Virus record (IMG/VR): IMGVR_UViG_3300007734_000711
Location: 1 to 48,776 of that record
DNA length: 48,776 bases
From: a virus
Strand: one strand, 5' to 3'
Shown here: in pieces, positions 5,990 to 15,200 of the stretch
Layout of the letters: each line of letters starts with the position of its first letter
Numbering within the stretch: the first letter of the stretch is position 1
The notes under the pieces: model-generated
What the model was told of the DNA's origin: nothing
The model's input: only the letters and a program-made list of their open reading frames with translations
Databases searched by the model: none
Translations under genes and position numbers: made by a program

Positions 5990-7471
5990 TTAATTCGTGC
6001 GCACCGTGCGCGTCTTCGGTGCAGCAGGAACCATCTCAGGCATCTCGTAGCTGTAGCTAATGCCTGTCGTGCTGCTCAGCAGCCGCCGATTGGATTCGCG
6101 GCGTCGCGCATCAATCAGTTCTGGCTGCGCGGTCGCGACAGGCACGATGCTCAGTGCTGCATCGATCAGCGTGATGCTGTAGCTGTCGGCCTTCTCGCAG
6201 CAGCTTTCAATCTCTGCGCCAGTCCAGTTCGTGTCATCCGGCATCGGCTGCGCGGAGATGTTGCGCTTGCTCATGTGGATACTCCACACGGCGTCTTTCT
6301 CATCACGAGATGGCAGGTCAACAAAGTAGAACCCTGTCTTGAATCGACGCCGCATTTCTGTCGTGAGTGCGCCCGTGCTGTTGCAGGTCGCAACGAAGAA
6401 TGCGCCACCGTCACCAGCGATGGCCGACACCATCGTGAAGAACTGTCTGATCTTCGCTTCGCTCTCACCGACGAGCGAACCCTTCATTGCGCCCATGTCG
6501 GCCATGATGCACAAGCAGTCCGCTTCGCTGCTCATCGCCTTCGCAACGAGCGTCTTGCCAGCACCGGGATGGCCGAACAGGATCGTGCCGCGCACATCGT
6601 GATCCTGCATGTATGTCAGCACGGTCTTGCTCGCGTCTTGCGACACGCCTGACGTATCACCTGCTGCGCCAGCCATCGACTTCTCAAACTCATCGAAGAT
6701 CACCACAACCTTGACTGGTCGCTTGCTGTTCACTTCGCGCAGCAGGTCGCGCTTCAGCCCGTCGTGGCCTCCGATGTCAGAGAAGCGGATCGACTTGCGG
6801 AACACCGTCGCACCGGGCGTCTGCTCGACGGCTTGCCGCTTGCGCTCCCACAGTTGCTGAAGGTCGATGCCGCTGCGGCGTAGGCACATCGCCGTGACCT
6901 GCTCTGCGACGAATGCACTCAAGCCCTTGAGCGCGTCTACAGCCTTGCGTAGCGTCGCCGCGTCTGGCTCTGGAAGCGGCGGCTCGGCGTTCACGCACTG
7001 CGTCCTGACGATCTCCGCGAGCGCCGCAGCGTCCGGCAGCGGGTCATCGATGACGATCACATCGCTGTCCAGTTCTCGCGGTGCCTTCGCTTCTGGTGTG
7101 ACGAGCAATACTAGCGTTCTGCCATTGCTCTTGAACGCATCGCGCAGGTTCCAGACCGCTTGCACGGTTGCGATGTCCTGCCAGACTCTGTGCGCGTTGA
7201 CTACGAACACGACGCTGCCAGCCGCGACCGTGCGCAGTTGAAACATCGCGTCAGCGGGATTCAGCACCTGCGGGTTGCCGCCGGTCATCTCTGCCACCGC
7301 ATCAGAGCCAGACTCGCTGCGTGCCGCGAATCCCTGCGCAGCATCCCACTGCATCACCGGCACGGTTGCATCAGTCAGCGTAGACATCACGGACGCCGCA
7401 TCAGATGTGCGCACCATGATGAGCGGTGTCGAGACGCGACGAGCGGTATCGAATTCAGTCTTCAGTGTCAT
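5990..7471 (-). CDS. Ycf46-like AAA+ ATPase with permuted Walker motifs
   Basis: 493 residues. Residues about 12-160 resemble the N-terminal region of Ycf46 (PLI-V-TSD, V--WD-A-GF, VFVVN-HR, TLVLL-TPE, V-VIDDPLPD). The AAA+ part starts with FSDIGG (230-235). Walker B VVVIFDE (255-261) comes next, and only then the P-loop GHPGAGKT (300-307), KGSLVGESE (330-338), sensor 1 in ATCN (N364) and the arginine cluster MRRRF (373-377). Standard AAA+ proteins have Walker A first, so the Walker B strand and its helix have moved ahead of the P-loop. All key residues are present. It probably acts as a remodelling ATPase with the DUF1257 and DUF2997 proteins. Start ATG 7471 has AGGAG upstream. Confidence 0.85.
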   Translation of the reverse strand: MTLKTEFDTARRVSTPLIMVRTSDAASVMSTLTDATVPVMQWDAAQGFAARSESGSDAVAEMTGGNPQVLNPADAMFQLRTVAAGSVVFVVNAHRVWQDIATVQAVWNLRDAFKSNGRTLVLLVTPEAKAPRELDSDVIVIDDPLPDAAALAEIVRTQCVNAEPPLPEPDAATLRKAVDALKGLSAFVAEQVTAMCLRRSGIDLQQLWERKRQAVEQTPGATVFRKSIRFSDIGGHDGLKRDLLREVNSKRPVKVVVIFDEFEKSMAGAAGDTSGVSQDASKTVLTYMQDHDVRGTILFGHPGAGKTLVAKAMSSEADCLCIMADMGAMKGSLVGESEAKIRQFFTMVSAIAGDGGAFFVATCNSTGALTTEMRRRFKTGFYFVDLPSRDEKDAVWSIHMSKRNISAQPMPDDTNWTGAEIESCCEKADSYSITLIDAALSIVPVATAQPELIDARRRESNRRLLSSTTGISYSYEMPEMVPAAPKTRTVRTN

Positions 7472-7482
7472 TGGGTTCTCCT

Positions 7483-7495
7483 ACTTTCAATATAG
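7483..7495 (-). promoter_or_regulatory. Extended -10 promoter before AAA+ gene
   Basis: Minus strand TGCTATATT, a perfect extended -10 (TGn plus TATATT), about 15 bases upstream of the AAA+ start. No good -35 is visible, as is usual for extended -10 promoters. Confidence 0.5.
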
Positions 7496-7524
7496 CATAC
7501 AATCACGGCGCGATGGCAGGTATT

Positions 7525-7614
7525 TTAGAACAGCATCAGCATGACGAGCATTGCGTAGCCAGCGACCGCGAGGACGATACCGATGCCGATGTCCTGCAAA
7601 TTTTCTTTGCTCAT
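7525..7614 (-). CDS. 29-residue single-span membrane protein
   Basis: ATG 7614 with GAGGT 7 bases upstream, 5 bases after the stop of 7620-7898. The peptide has a short charged N-terminus (MSKENLQD) and then about 20 hydrophobic residues (IGIGIVLAVAGYAMLV and on to the end), so it should insert in the membrane. Such micro-proteins may affect host membrane functions or superinfection; nothing specific is shown. Confidence 0.65.
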   Translation of the reverse strand: MSKENLQDIGIGIVLAVAGYAMLVMLMLF

Positions 7615-7619
7615 TGTGA

Positions 7620-7898
7620 TTACCTCATCTCCGGCGTGTGAATCTGATCCTGAGGTATCTGCGCAGACGTGAACTTTTTCTCTGTGCCGCCGATCCAGTA
7701 CGTGCCGGTCTGACCAGACCAGTGCGTATAGTCGCTCGGCGCGAATGTGTTCAGCCGCGTCCTGCGCGTCACCATCCAGCCAAACACGTTGATGATCGCC
7801 ACATACTCACGAGGGAACTTGATGCTCATCGCGAGTGCATGCGCTCGTGCAGCGGAGAGCGTCTCGAATGTTTTCGTTCGTGCATTCAGCCTGTTCAT
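7620..7898 (-). CDS. Small phage protein, possibly leaderless mRNA
   Basis: 92 residues, basic N-terminal half with AARAHALAMSIKFPREYVAI and a central GWMVTRRTRL. No family recognised. The ATG at 7898 has no ribosome binding site; the -10 box TATACT ends only 7 bases before it, so the transcript would start at or next to the ATG. It is the first gene of the early block. Confidence 0.7.
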   Translation of the reverse strand: MNRLNARTKTFETLSAARAHALAMSIKFPREYVAIINVFGWMVTRRTRLNTFAPSDYTHWSGQTGTYWIGGTEKKFTSAQIPQDQIHTPEMR

Positions 7899-7903
7899 GT
7901 GAG

Positions 7904-7940
7904 CAGTATACCTTAAATATACTATCCAATGTCAAGCATA
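7904..7940 (-). promoter_or_regulatory. Promoter of first early gene
   Basis: Minus strand TTGACA followed, 19 bases on, by TATACT, which ends 7 bases from the ATG at 7898. This resembles the spacing of cassettes B and C but has no inverted repeat and almost no leader. Confidence 0.6.
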
Positions 7941-7960
7941 AAAAATCATTCATGAAAATA

Positions 7961-8034
7961 ACTCGCGCCAGCGCTTCCCAGCACGGCAACACACCGTCCC
8001 GCGCAGCAGGGGCCACGCGGATGCTGGCGCGAGT
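7961..8034 (-). terminator. Terminator closing the late operon
   Basis: Perfect 12-bp inverted repeat ACTCGCGCCAGC (7961-7972) and GCTGGCGCGAGT (8023-8034), 50-nt GC-rich loop, followed on the minus strand by TATTTT. It begins 8 bases after the last lysis-cassette gene and lies just before the first early promoter, so it separates late from early transcription. Confidence 0.75.
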
Positions 8035-8041
8035 CAGGCTA

Positions 8042-8278
8042 TCAGAACTTGACCGGTTTGTCGGTCGAGAATCTTAGACCGATGTTAATCACGGCGGTCG
8101 CGATGGCGACATGCTCAGGCTTGAGTGGCAGCGCACCGCTGAGCGCAGCCGCACCAGACAGCAAATTGAACCAGAACGTCTTTGACTGCCACAGCTTCTT
8201 ATCCATCTTTGCATCCTCCAATAGATCGATTACGACCGATGCCTTGCGATACATCGCAAACATCTTCAGCGGGTTCAT
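8042..8278 (-). CDS. Holin-like small membrane protein
   Basis: 78 residues from ATG 8278, whose ATGA overlaps the stop of the DUF5675 gene. A basic N-terminal half (KKLWQSKTFWFNLL) leads into two hydrophobic stretches (about 33-47 and 54-66) and ends IGLRFSTDKPVKF. This W-SKTFWFN...INIGLR layout is common among small phage membrane proteins near lysis genes. Holin function is inferred from topology and position. Confidence 0.65.
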   Translation of the reverse strand: MNPLKMFAMYRKASVVIDLLEDAKMDKKLWQSKTFWFNLLSGAAALSGALPLKPEHVAIATAVINIGLRFSTDKPVKF

Positions 8279-8724
8279 TCTGCGATCTCGAATGTTTCTG
8301 CCGTAGTCACACGCGGAGTCAAAATCTCGATTGTGCAAATGCCCTGCGCATCTGTCAACGCAGCCGCGATGCGCTTCTGCACCTGCTCCATCGCTTCTTT
8401 ACTGCTCACGATGTCATTGTGCTGCCCACGCGATGTCGCGACTAGGATACAGCCAGCAGTGTCAGCCGTGGTGTTACCGGGATGAATTCTGATCCCTGAA
8501 AAATTTGGCACGTTCGCTAACAGTGGGAGCAGTTTGCCGAACTTCGTACTCATCGTGATCGTTACACGGTAGGAGCCTGATGGGATAGCCGTCTCTCCAG
8601 CGATCTTCACGCCAGCCTCTCGCACGGGGTCTTCGAGCGTCTGGCAGACATATCCATCAGGGAAGGCCATTGTGCCGAGTGTCCTCGTCTCGTTGCAATC
8701 ATCCCGCGTCATCACGATATTCAC
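8275..8724 (-). CDS. DUF5675-family protein
   Basis: 149 residues. Clear DUF5675 features: early T-GTMAFPDGYVCQTLEDPVR, GETAIPSG-Y-V, LPLL-NVPNFSGIRIHPGN, then TADTAGCILV. The family occurs in phages and mobile elements, often near lysis genes, and its biochemical role is not established. Since no classical endolysin is recognised in this genome, this is a candidate for a cell-wall-acting protein. GTG at 8724 overlaps the previous stop (GTGA); an ATG at 8712 is an alternative start. Confidence 0.8.
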   Translation of the reverse strand: MNIVMTRDDCNETRTLGTMAFPDGYVCQTLEDPVREAGVKIAGETAIPSGSYRVTITMSTKFGKLLPLLANVPNFSGIRIHPGNTTADTAGCILVATSRGQHNDIVSSKEAMEQVQKRIAAALTDAQGICTIEILTPRVTTAETFEIAE

Positions 8725-8939
8725 CGACGCATCATCCAGTAAATAGCCGCAACAATGACAGCCGACAATGCGCTGATCGAGACAGCATTGCTGCGCCCCG
8801 AGCGGTCATCCAGCACGGCGATGTGCTGCTCACTGGCTCGTGTGCGGCCATTGAGCAGGTCGAGCCGATCATGCACGGCGACAATCGCGGCCATCAGCGC
8901 CGCGTGTCGTTCGTCGAGAAGCTGCTGTTGCGGGTCCAT
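8721..8939 (-). CDS. Small protein with C-terminal membrane anchor
   Basis: 72 residues. Helical, probably coiled-coil N-terminus (residues 1-45, Q, L, D, R, A rich) and one hydrophobic segment near residues 50-68 (AVSISALSAVIVAAIYW) ending in MMRR. N-out or N-in tail-anchored layout like some holins or antiholins. ATG 8939 overlaps the stop upstream (TGATG); a GTG at 8942 is also possible. Confidence 0.65.
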   Translation of the reverse strand: MDPQQQLLDERHAALMAAIVAVHDRLDLLNGRTRASEQHIAVLDDRSGRSNAVSISALSAVIVAAIYWMMRR

Positions 8940-9295
8940 CACAGCGGCATCGGGTCAATGACAAACGGGGGTGTCGGCCACACAATCGCATCGGTGTCAG
9001 TCTGCGTCTGCGGCACCGCTCTCAGCGCCCGACGATACGTCACCCATGCAGCCACATCCTCAGCGGCTATGGCAGCATCGGCGACTTGCGTCCAGTCGCA
9101 TGCAGCCAACAGAGCATTCCGCTTGATGCGGACAACATGCCAGCGATACCACGGCTCATAATCTGTCACCGCTTGTGCAATCTCAGCATCAGTCGGACGC
9201 GGCATAGGGCCATCCCACCGAATTAGCGTGTCATCTTGCACGAGGCACTGAGCAGTAGGCCACTGTCGTTTGATTGCTTTTATTGTATCCATCAT
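8939..9295 (-). CDS. Tail fibre assembly chaperone-like protein
   Basis: 118 residues. The middle reads RIKRNALLAACDWTQVADA and AWVTYRRALRAVP, the pattern of the phage tail assembly chaperone family often called Phage_tail_APC (R--LL--SDWTQ...YR-ALR-IP). Such proteins are encoded next to tail fibre genes, as here. The N-terminal part (IRWDGPMPRPTDAEI) is also usual. Starts ATGA inside the end of the fibre gene. Confidence 0.8.
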   Translation of the reverse strand: MMDTIKAIKRQWPTAQCLVQDDTLIRWDGPMPRPTDAEIAQAVTDYEPWYRWHVVRIKRNALLAACDWTQVADAAIAAEDVAAWVTYRRALRAVPQTQTDTDAIVWPTPPFVIDPMPL

Positions 9296-10653
9296 ACCAT
9301 CAACTCCGTCAGTACTACGGTGCTACGACCAGATCCTTCTTGCGTATACACAGTACCTAGACCTGATTCTGCTGAGGCCTGTGTCTTGTAGATAATTGCA
9401 GCAGCAGAGTTTGGAGGATCTAGAACATTGAACGCTATTCCACCGCTTGTTGCGTAGACAGCGCCAGAATTCAGCGTGTGCGAATAAGCAATCTCTGTCG
9501 ATCCGCGATACAGCTTAATTCCAATAGCCAATGCTGAAGGATCTTTGTATAAACCTACGTTGTTGGATTGAACAAATACGCGATTAGCGGCACTGGTAGG
9601 GGTGATGGTCGCAGTCAATGTCGTGTCAGCATAAACTGCGCTAGTGCTCGCAGTCTGAGTGTTTGTAGTAGCTGCAACGGTTTGAACTGGACGGCACGGC
9701 AACGATACGTCAGCCGTGTAGACTTGCACCCGTGTCGGCGCACTGGCATAAGTGCCAGCCGTTGCTAAGCCGCTCTCATAGGTAACGTAACCCAGCACCG
9801 TGTAGGCTTTCGACGTAACCGCACTGCCTGTATAAAACACTTGTGCGTTGTCAGCGGCTGTAGTCACAGCCGTGGACGAGGCAATGCCAAAACCACTCAG
9901 CGGGTAGATGCTTAACGCAGCCGCGCAGTTGATAATCCCGAGTCGCACTGTGCCAGCATCGTTAAAGGCGACAATCCACGCACGAAACGCTACGCTGTTG
10001 GATGTGCCAAGTGTTGCCGTGTCAGGTACCGCAATGGTGGATGCAGCCGTGACACTAATGGTGGTCATGTCACCAGTCGCCGCCGTCACATTACGAAAAC
10101 TTAAGGATACAGGAGTACTCACTGATGGTGTTGAGCCAGAAGCGGTTGTTAACGCCACCGTGAGAATATTCGTTGCCACTGACGCCGAGAGTCCCCACAA
10201 ACCACCCGCAGTCGCTTGAAATGACGGCAATACGCCCACGCCATTGTCGGTCAGCACGAATCCTGACGTAGACGGCGCAATGGACTGCTCTGCACCCGTA
10301 GGCGTAGTGCCAGACGCCAGCACCGCATAGGCAGTTGTGGCCGTGGCGCGTCCTGAGCCTCCATTCGCAACCGTCAATGGAGATAAGAGCGTCAGCGATG
10401 TCAGCGATGGGCTGGCAGAATATGCAGGTGCGGTAGCTACACCTCCAGACACCAGCACCTGACCAGTCGCCACATCTGCTACGCGACCAAGCTGCGTGGT
10501 GCTTGTCGCAACGATCAGATCCCCGATAGCCTGACTTGCGATGGCTATCGCACCGGCATTGATCGCAATTTCATTTGCAACGATGTCCGCATTCCAGATC
10601 GCAGCGGTAACGAGATCACCAGTAGTGCGAGACGTTGGTGCAATGTACGCCAT
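9292..10653 (-). CDS. Tail fibre / receptor-binding protein
   Basis: 453 residues, rich in S, T, A, V and G, no long helices, consistent with a beta-structured fibre. Residues about 97-140 hold the common fibre motif NGGSG-ATATTAYAVLASGTTPTGA-QS. N-terminal TGDLVTAAIWNADIVANE resembles attachment regions of siphophage fibres. The C-terminal third (KLYRGSTEIAYSH...) is probably a trimeric tip domain. Expected to bind the host surface. The chaperone gene follows. Confidence 0.75.
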   Translation of the reverse strand: MAYIAPTSRTTGDLVTAAIWNADIVANEIAINAGAIAIASQAIGDLIVATSTTQLGRVADVATGQVLVSGGVATAPAYSASPSLTSLTLLSPLTVANGGSGRATATTAYAVLASGTTPTGAEQSIAPSTSGFVLTDNGVGVLPSFQATAGGLWGLSASVATNILTVALTTASGSTPSVSTPVSLSFRNVTAATGDMTTISVTAASTIAVPDTATLGTSNSVAFRAWIVAFNDAGTVRLGIINCAAALSIYPLSGFGIASSTAVTTAADNAQVFYTGSAVTSKAYTVLGYVTYESGLATAGTYASAPTRVQVYTADVSLPCRPVQTVAATTNTQTASTSAVYADTTLTATITPTSAANRVFVQSNNVGLYKDPSALAIGIKLYRGSTEIAYSHTLNSGAVYATSGGIAFNVLDPPNSAAAIIYKTQASAESGLGTVYTQEGSGRSTVVLTELMV

Positions 10654-10662
10654 ATGAAATCC

Positions 10663-12249
10663 TCAGAATCCTAGCACGGTTGTAGAGCCAAGTTCGGATG
10701 AACCGACAGTGCCCAGCAGCCAGATAGCGCCAGCACTTGGGGCCAGCGTCCATGTCACAGCGATCTGGTTATTCGCAGTGATAGATAGGTTGACGGCGTT
10801 AATAAAATAGTCCGCGCTCAGCCCAGTGACAGTCTCCGATACCGTGATGCGGTCGCTGATCTCACGAGAGAGCGCATAGCCCATCATCGTTGGGGATGCG
10901 TTCGCATCAATCGTAATGTCCCGCAAATACGTCAGCGGATTCTTATAGACGTACTTAAAATAGTCTGCCGCGCTTTGCCCAACCGTCAGCGTGTCCTGAT
11001 ACGGCATGTCATATGACAATGAATTAATACCGTAGAGATATTGGCTGGCTGTGTCTTGACTTGTTGAGATAGTTGGGTCGTAGGTATAAATCCCCTTCCC
11101 GCGCAGTTGCAGGAACGTGATGAACCCATCCGATCCAGAGTTATTCACAATGATGAGCTTTGCGCTATTCGCTCCGAAGGTTGGCGTCACGGTGAAGCTG
11201 GCGGTCAGGTCTGTGCCTGTGCCGTTTGCTAACGTGTTCATCGTGTAGTCGGTCGTAGCAACCGGAGTGACCATTGCCGTCCCACCGACACGCGCTGCTT
11301 TTTGATTCGGGTCTGTGTAGGCCGCGTCAATCGTGAGCGTAACACCAGTCGCAACAGTCGTATTCGTGTTTGAGAGGTTGTACAAGACCGTGGTTGCAGC
11401 CGCATCAACTTCTCGTGGATACGTTGTGACCTTGATCCGGTTCAGCAATTCTTTCATGCTGCGATTAGCCGTCATCTCGATCATGTCATTGCTGATCGTG
11501 GTGACTGACGCGGATGCCTGTCGCGCCGTGCGATTCTCAAAAACGAGTGTGCCGCCCTGCGTGGTATCGCCTTTGGTGAAGATGAATCCCACTTCACTCG
11601 CAGCTATTGTCTGGAACGCAGACAGCACCGACGTTGATTCATCCTGCACGTTGTCGAGAGCGTAGGCGAACGTCGATGCGCCTACGCCTATCGATGTTGC
11701 AGGAGCTGGCCGCGCAAGGTTCGCGTAGACAGCCGAGAAGGCTTCATCGCTGCGCTTGTTAATCTGCAAGGCGACTTGGTTCAGCAGCGCACTCGCTGCG
11801 TCATCCATGTAATCAACGGCTACGCATTGCGTGGTGCGTTCGCGCTTGATCCCGCCCAGCGGCTCGATGCTGGTCAGAAAGCCGCGCCATTTGTAGTAGG
11901 TGACACCGCTATACGTGATCGCAAGCCTGACGCCGATGCCGAGTTCAAAGCCGCTGCGTTTGTTGGCATTGTTCGGCGAGTAATACCCCAACAGGCCAGC
12001 AGAATTCGATTCAGAATTATCAAGCGAGAAGGTCAGCGTCCCTGTAGAGGCTACGCGATCCGCTGGGCCTGAGCCTGAGATGCCATAGGTCGCATTCAGC
12101 CCACCGCTGATGACCACATCAGAAATATCCGTCCACGAGGAACCGAGAGATGTTGATGTGCCCAGTTCGGAAAATCCCACGCTCCCCAACAGCCAGCCTG
12201 AGCCAGCCAACTGCATTTGGAGAACAACGCTCGTGACTTGCGTAGACAT
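10663..12249 (-). CDS. Tail tip / minor tail protein with duplicated end motif
   Basis: 528 residues directly downstream of the tape measure gene, where siphophages place distal tail or baseplate hub proteins. Sequence is beta-rich with a central phage-hub-like part. The segment around residues 18-37 (WLLGSVGFSELGTSTSLG) is repeated at the very C-terminus (WLLGTVGSSELGSTTVLG, about 510-527), so both ends carry the same short module. Start ATG overlaps the tape measure stop (TGATG). Confidence 0.75.
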   Translation of the reverse strand: MSTQVTSVVLQMQLAGSGWLLGSVGFSELGTSTSLGSSWTDISDVVISGGLNATYGISGSGPADRVASTGTLTFSLDNSESNSAGLLGYYSPNNANKRSGFELGIGVRLAITYSGVTYYKWRGFLTSIEPLGGIKRERTTQCVAVDYMDDAASALLNQVALQINKRSDEAFSAVYANLARPAPATSIGVGASTFAYALDNVQDESTSVLSAFQTIAASEVGFIFTKGDTTQGGTLVFENRTARQASASVTTISNDMIEMTANRSMKELLNRIKVTTYPREVDAAATTVLYNLSNTNTTVATGVTLTIDAAYTDPNQKAARVGGTAMVTPVATTDYTMNTLANGTGTDLTASFTVTPTFGANSAKLIIVNNSGSDGFITFLQLRGKGIYTYDPTISTSQDTASQYLYGINSLSYDMPYQDTLTVGQSAADYFKYVYKNPLTYLRDITIDANASPTMMGYALSREISDRITVSETVTGLSADYFINAVNLSITANNQIAVTWTLAPSAGAIWLLGTVGSSELGSTTVLGF

Positions 12250-15200
12250 CAGCGATTCAGTTGCATCGCATCGCGCACAGACAGTGCGACCAAGAGCGGC
12301 AGTTGCCGGTCAGATGCGGCCTGTTGCTTCCGCAGCAGCCGCAGTTCTGAGATCACATCATCGTTGCTCATCGAGCCGCCGTTGTTCAGCCGACTGATAG
12401 CCGATGTGCCAAGAGTGCCTACAGCACGAGTGGTCAGCACCGCTTCACCCGGTGTCAGCATGGCAGGAACCGTATCGGTGCCCTGAGCGTAGCCTCGCAC
12501 CGTGCCGCCAGTCGCGAGATACTGGACACCCGAGTCCGTGACAAGACCACCATGCATAGCGGTCGCGAACGGATCGACAGTGATATCTGGAGTCTGGAAT
12601 GTATCGTAGTTCCAGTGGACGGCCGCGACTGCTTCGATGTTAATCCTGCCTACTTCTATCTGATTGAGTTCGTCCTGTATCCGCTGGGCTGACAGAGTAG
12701 CCTGTCGCTCTGCCTCGCGTGATGCGGCTGGTAAATCAGAACCTAATACCGTAGCGATGCGTTCCAATACATCAAGAATCTGACGTTGAATATCCTGATG
12801 CCTTGCTCCTACAACACCAGCCGTCTCAGCCTGATCAAGCAGCAGTTGAGTTCCTTCATCGACGGCATACCCGAAGTCCTTTTGCAGTTCCCAAATGGTC
12901 TGCAATGATGGCTGCATCAGTTGCATGGCGGTTCTGCCATCTGCGCCACCATCGACCAATGTGGTAAATGTGGTAGCGATCTGACCAGCCAACCCTATGA
13001 ACATCTCTTGATTAAGGATGCCAGCGTTGTGCAGACCTTTCATGGCCTGATTTAAGCCATTGACCGCATCTAAGGCTGGGCCAGCGACGGCATCTCCTGC
13101 GAGTCGCACCATCTCCGTCAAGCCCTTAAATGCAGCGCTGCCATCAAAGCCCGTCTTTGTTAGTTGTGCTTGAAGACCTTTCACCGCAGGGCCGATCACC
13201 GTGATCGCTTCGGTGACACTCATGCCCTGCTTAATCAATTCTACGAATGATGCAGTGATAGCAGAGCCTAGCGCCGTAGCTGATTGCTGCGAAGAGATTG
13301 CCGCCGCACCGCCAGCCGTTACGAACTTCGTTAGACCTTCTACCGCTGATTTTGTATTCGTGGTGACAAACGCTGCAATAGATGCAGAGTGTGTTCCAAA
13401 AGTTTCATTGAGCTTAATAATCTCCATCAAGCCCTTTGAGATCAGGCCAGTTGCGCTTGTGCCAGCCGCTGACATCTTCGCAAACATCTCATCGACAACC
13501 TTGCCAGCTTGCGCGACAGATAGTTGCCGTGTCTCGATCATTGAAAACGCATCGTGCGTCAGCCGCAGTGCTTCGTTGATGTTGCTTGTATTGACGGTCG
13601 GGAACAGCTTCGTGGCATTGAAGACCGTCGCCGCGACTTGGCTCAGGTTCATACTCTTCATCGACGCTTTGATAGCTGCCGCGATCTCATCACTGACAGT
13701 CACGCCATAGCTGGAAGCGATGCGCTTGAGGTCTTTCGTAGTGTGGTCGAACATCTTGACCAAAGCCTCGACCAATGGGCCAGCCAATGCACCAACCGCT
13801 GCGCCAATAGGCCCAGCCAGTTTTCCAAGGCTCTCTGTCATCTTGCCGATGGCTTTGCCGATTTCTGCACCAGCCAGAACGGCTACGCCTTTGGCAGCAC
13901 CGACAATGCCGCCGCCCTTTGTGAACGAATCAATCAGGATGTTCGTGACACCCGCGCCAATATTCGTGAAGGCATCTTTCCAGTTATGTTGAATGCCACT
14001 CGCTGTGTCTTGTGCGGCATCGGCTGTTTTCTTAAAGGCTTCAATCGTAGCCTTTGAGAAGTTCTCAGGATGCGCCTTCATCGCCTCGTATGTAGTCCTT
14101 GCTTTGTTAGCGATCTCTTGCAGGTTTTTCGTACTATTCGCCCGCAATGCCTCATTATCAACCATCAATGCAGTGCGCGAGTCAGCAGACCCTTTTCTAA
14201 CTGCCGCTTCTGAGAGTGCGCGAAGGCCAGTGCCTTCATCTGTCAGCGCTCTGACGACTTCCAGTTTCTTTGTCTCGTTGTCTTCAATCGCCTTCAAAGA
14301 ACGCTGAAGATCAGTCGCCGTGAGATTAAACACCGCGTCATCGTTCTCTTTCGCCATCGATGCATACAGCATAAATCCTTGGCGAATGATTTTGTTCTTC
14401 TCTTCAGCCGTGTTGCGCTGTTCCAGTATCGCCTTCAGCGCATACTCTTTGTTGATTGCTAACGCCGCTTCTTCAAATTCCTTAACGTCAGCTATCGACT
14501 TGCTGGCAGCCGTCAATGCGGCTCTGCGTCCAGCCTCTAAGGTCGCCAGACGAGTTGCCAGCGTATTGCCAGCCAGTGCGCGTTCTGCTGCCGCCGCGCC
14601 CTCTTGCGCTTTCAGGATTTGTTCCTGACCGTTAATTGTTTCTTCCTTGAGCTTTTCAACAGCCTTGAGGTTCTTATCGATAGATTCAATCTGTGCTTGT
14701 GTGAGCTTTGGATACGCCTTCGCCAGAACACCCAGCCCAGCACCGGCCTTGATGTAGTTCTCAATCTCTACTCGCTGCGCGGCATCAACAGTCTTCAGTG
14801 TCTCTTCGTAGCCTTTGGTGTATCCAGCCAGCGTGACAAGAGCAGCGGCTTGTTCTTCCATCTGCTTCTTGGATGCCTTCAGAACTTCCTGCTGAGCCAA
14901 TGCTGCGGCAGACTGTTTCTCTGTCTCTTCTTTTTCCTTGCGCTTTGTTTCAGCTAATTCAGATGTTTTAGTCTTGGCAAGTTCAGCTTCTGCACTCGAC
15001 TTTGCGAGTTCTTTCGTATGATCAGCAGCCGCTGCTGTCGCATCCCCGCTAGACTTTGAGAAGTATTTATAGGCGATGATCACGCCAGCGAAGGCCGCTG
15101 CGATTGCCAGAACAGTCAGCGTGATAGGTGCCAGAGATAGGTTGAACACGCCCATAGCCGTCGCAGCGACATATGAGGCAGCAGCCATGACTCCGAGGCT

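Noticed and set aside
5834-6652. Plus-strand open frame of 272 codons
   Set aside because: Antisense of the AAA+ ATPase gene and of promoter cassette C; composition typical of a shadow frame.
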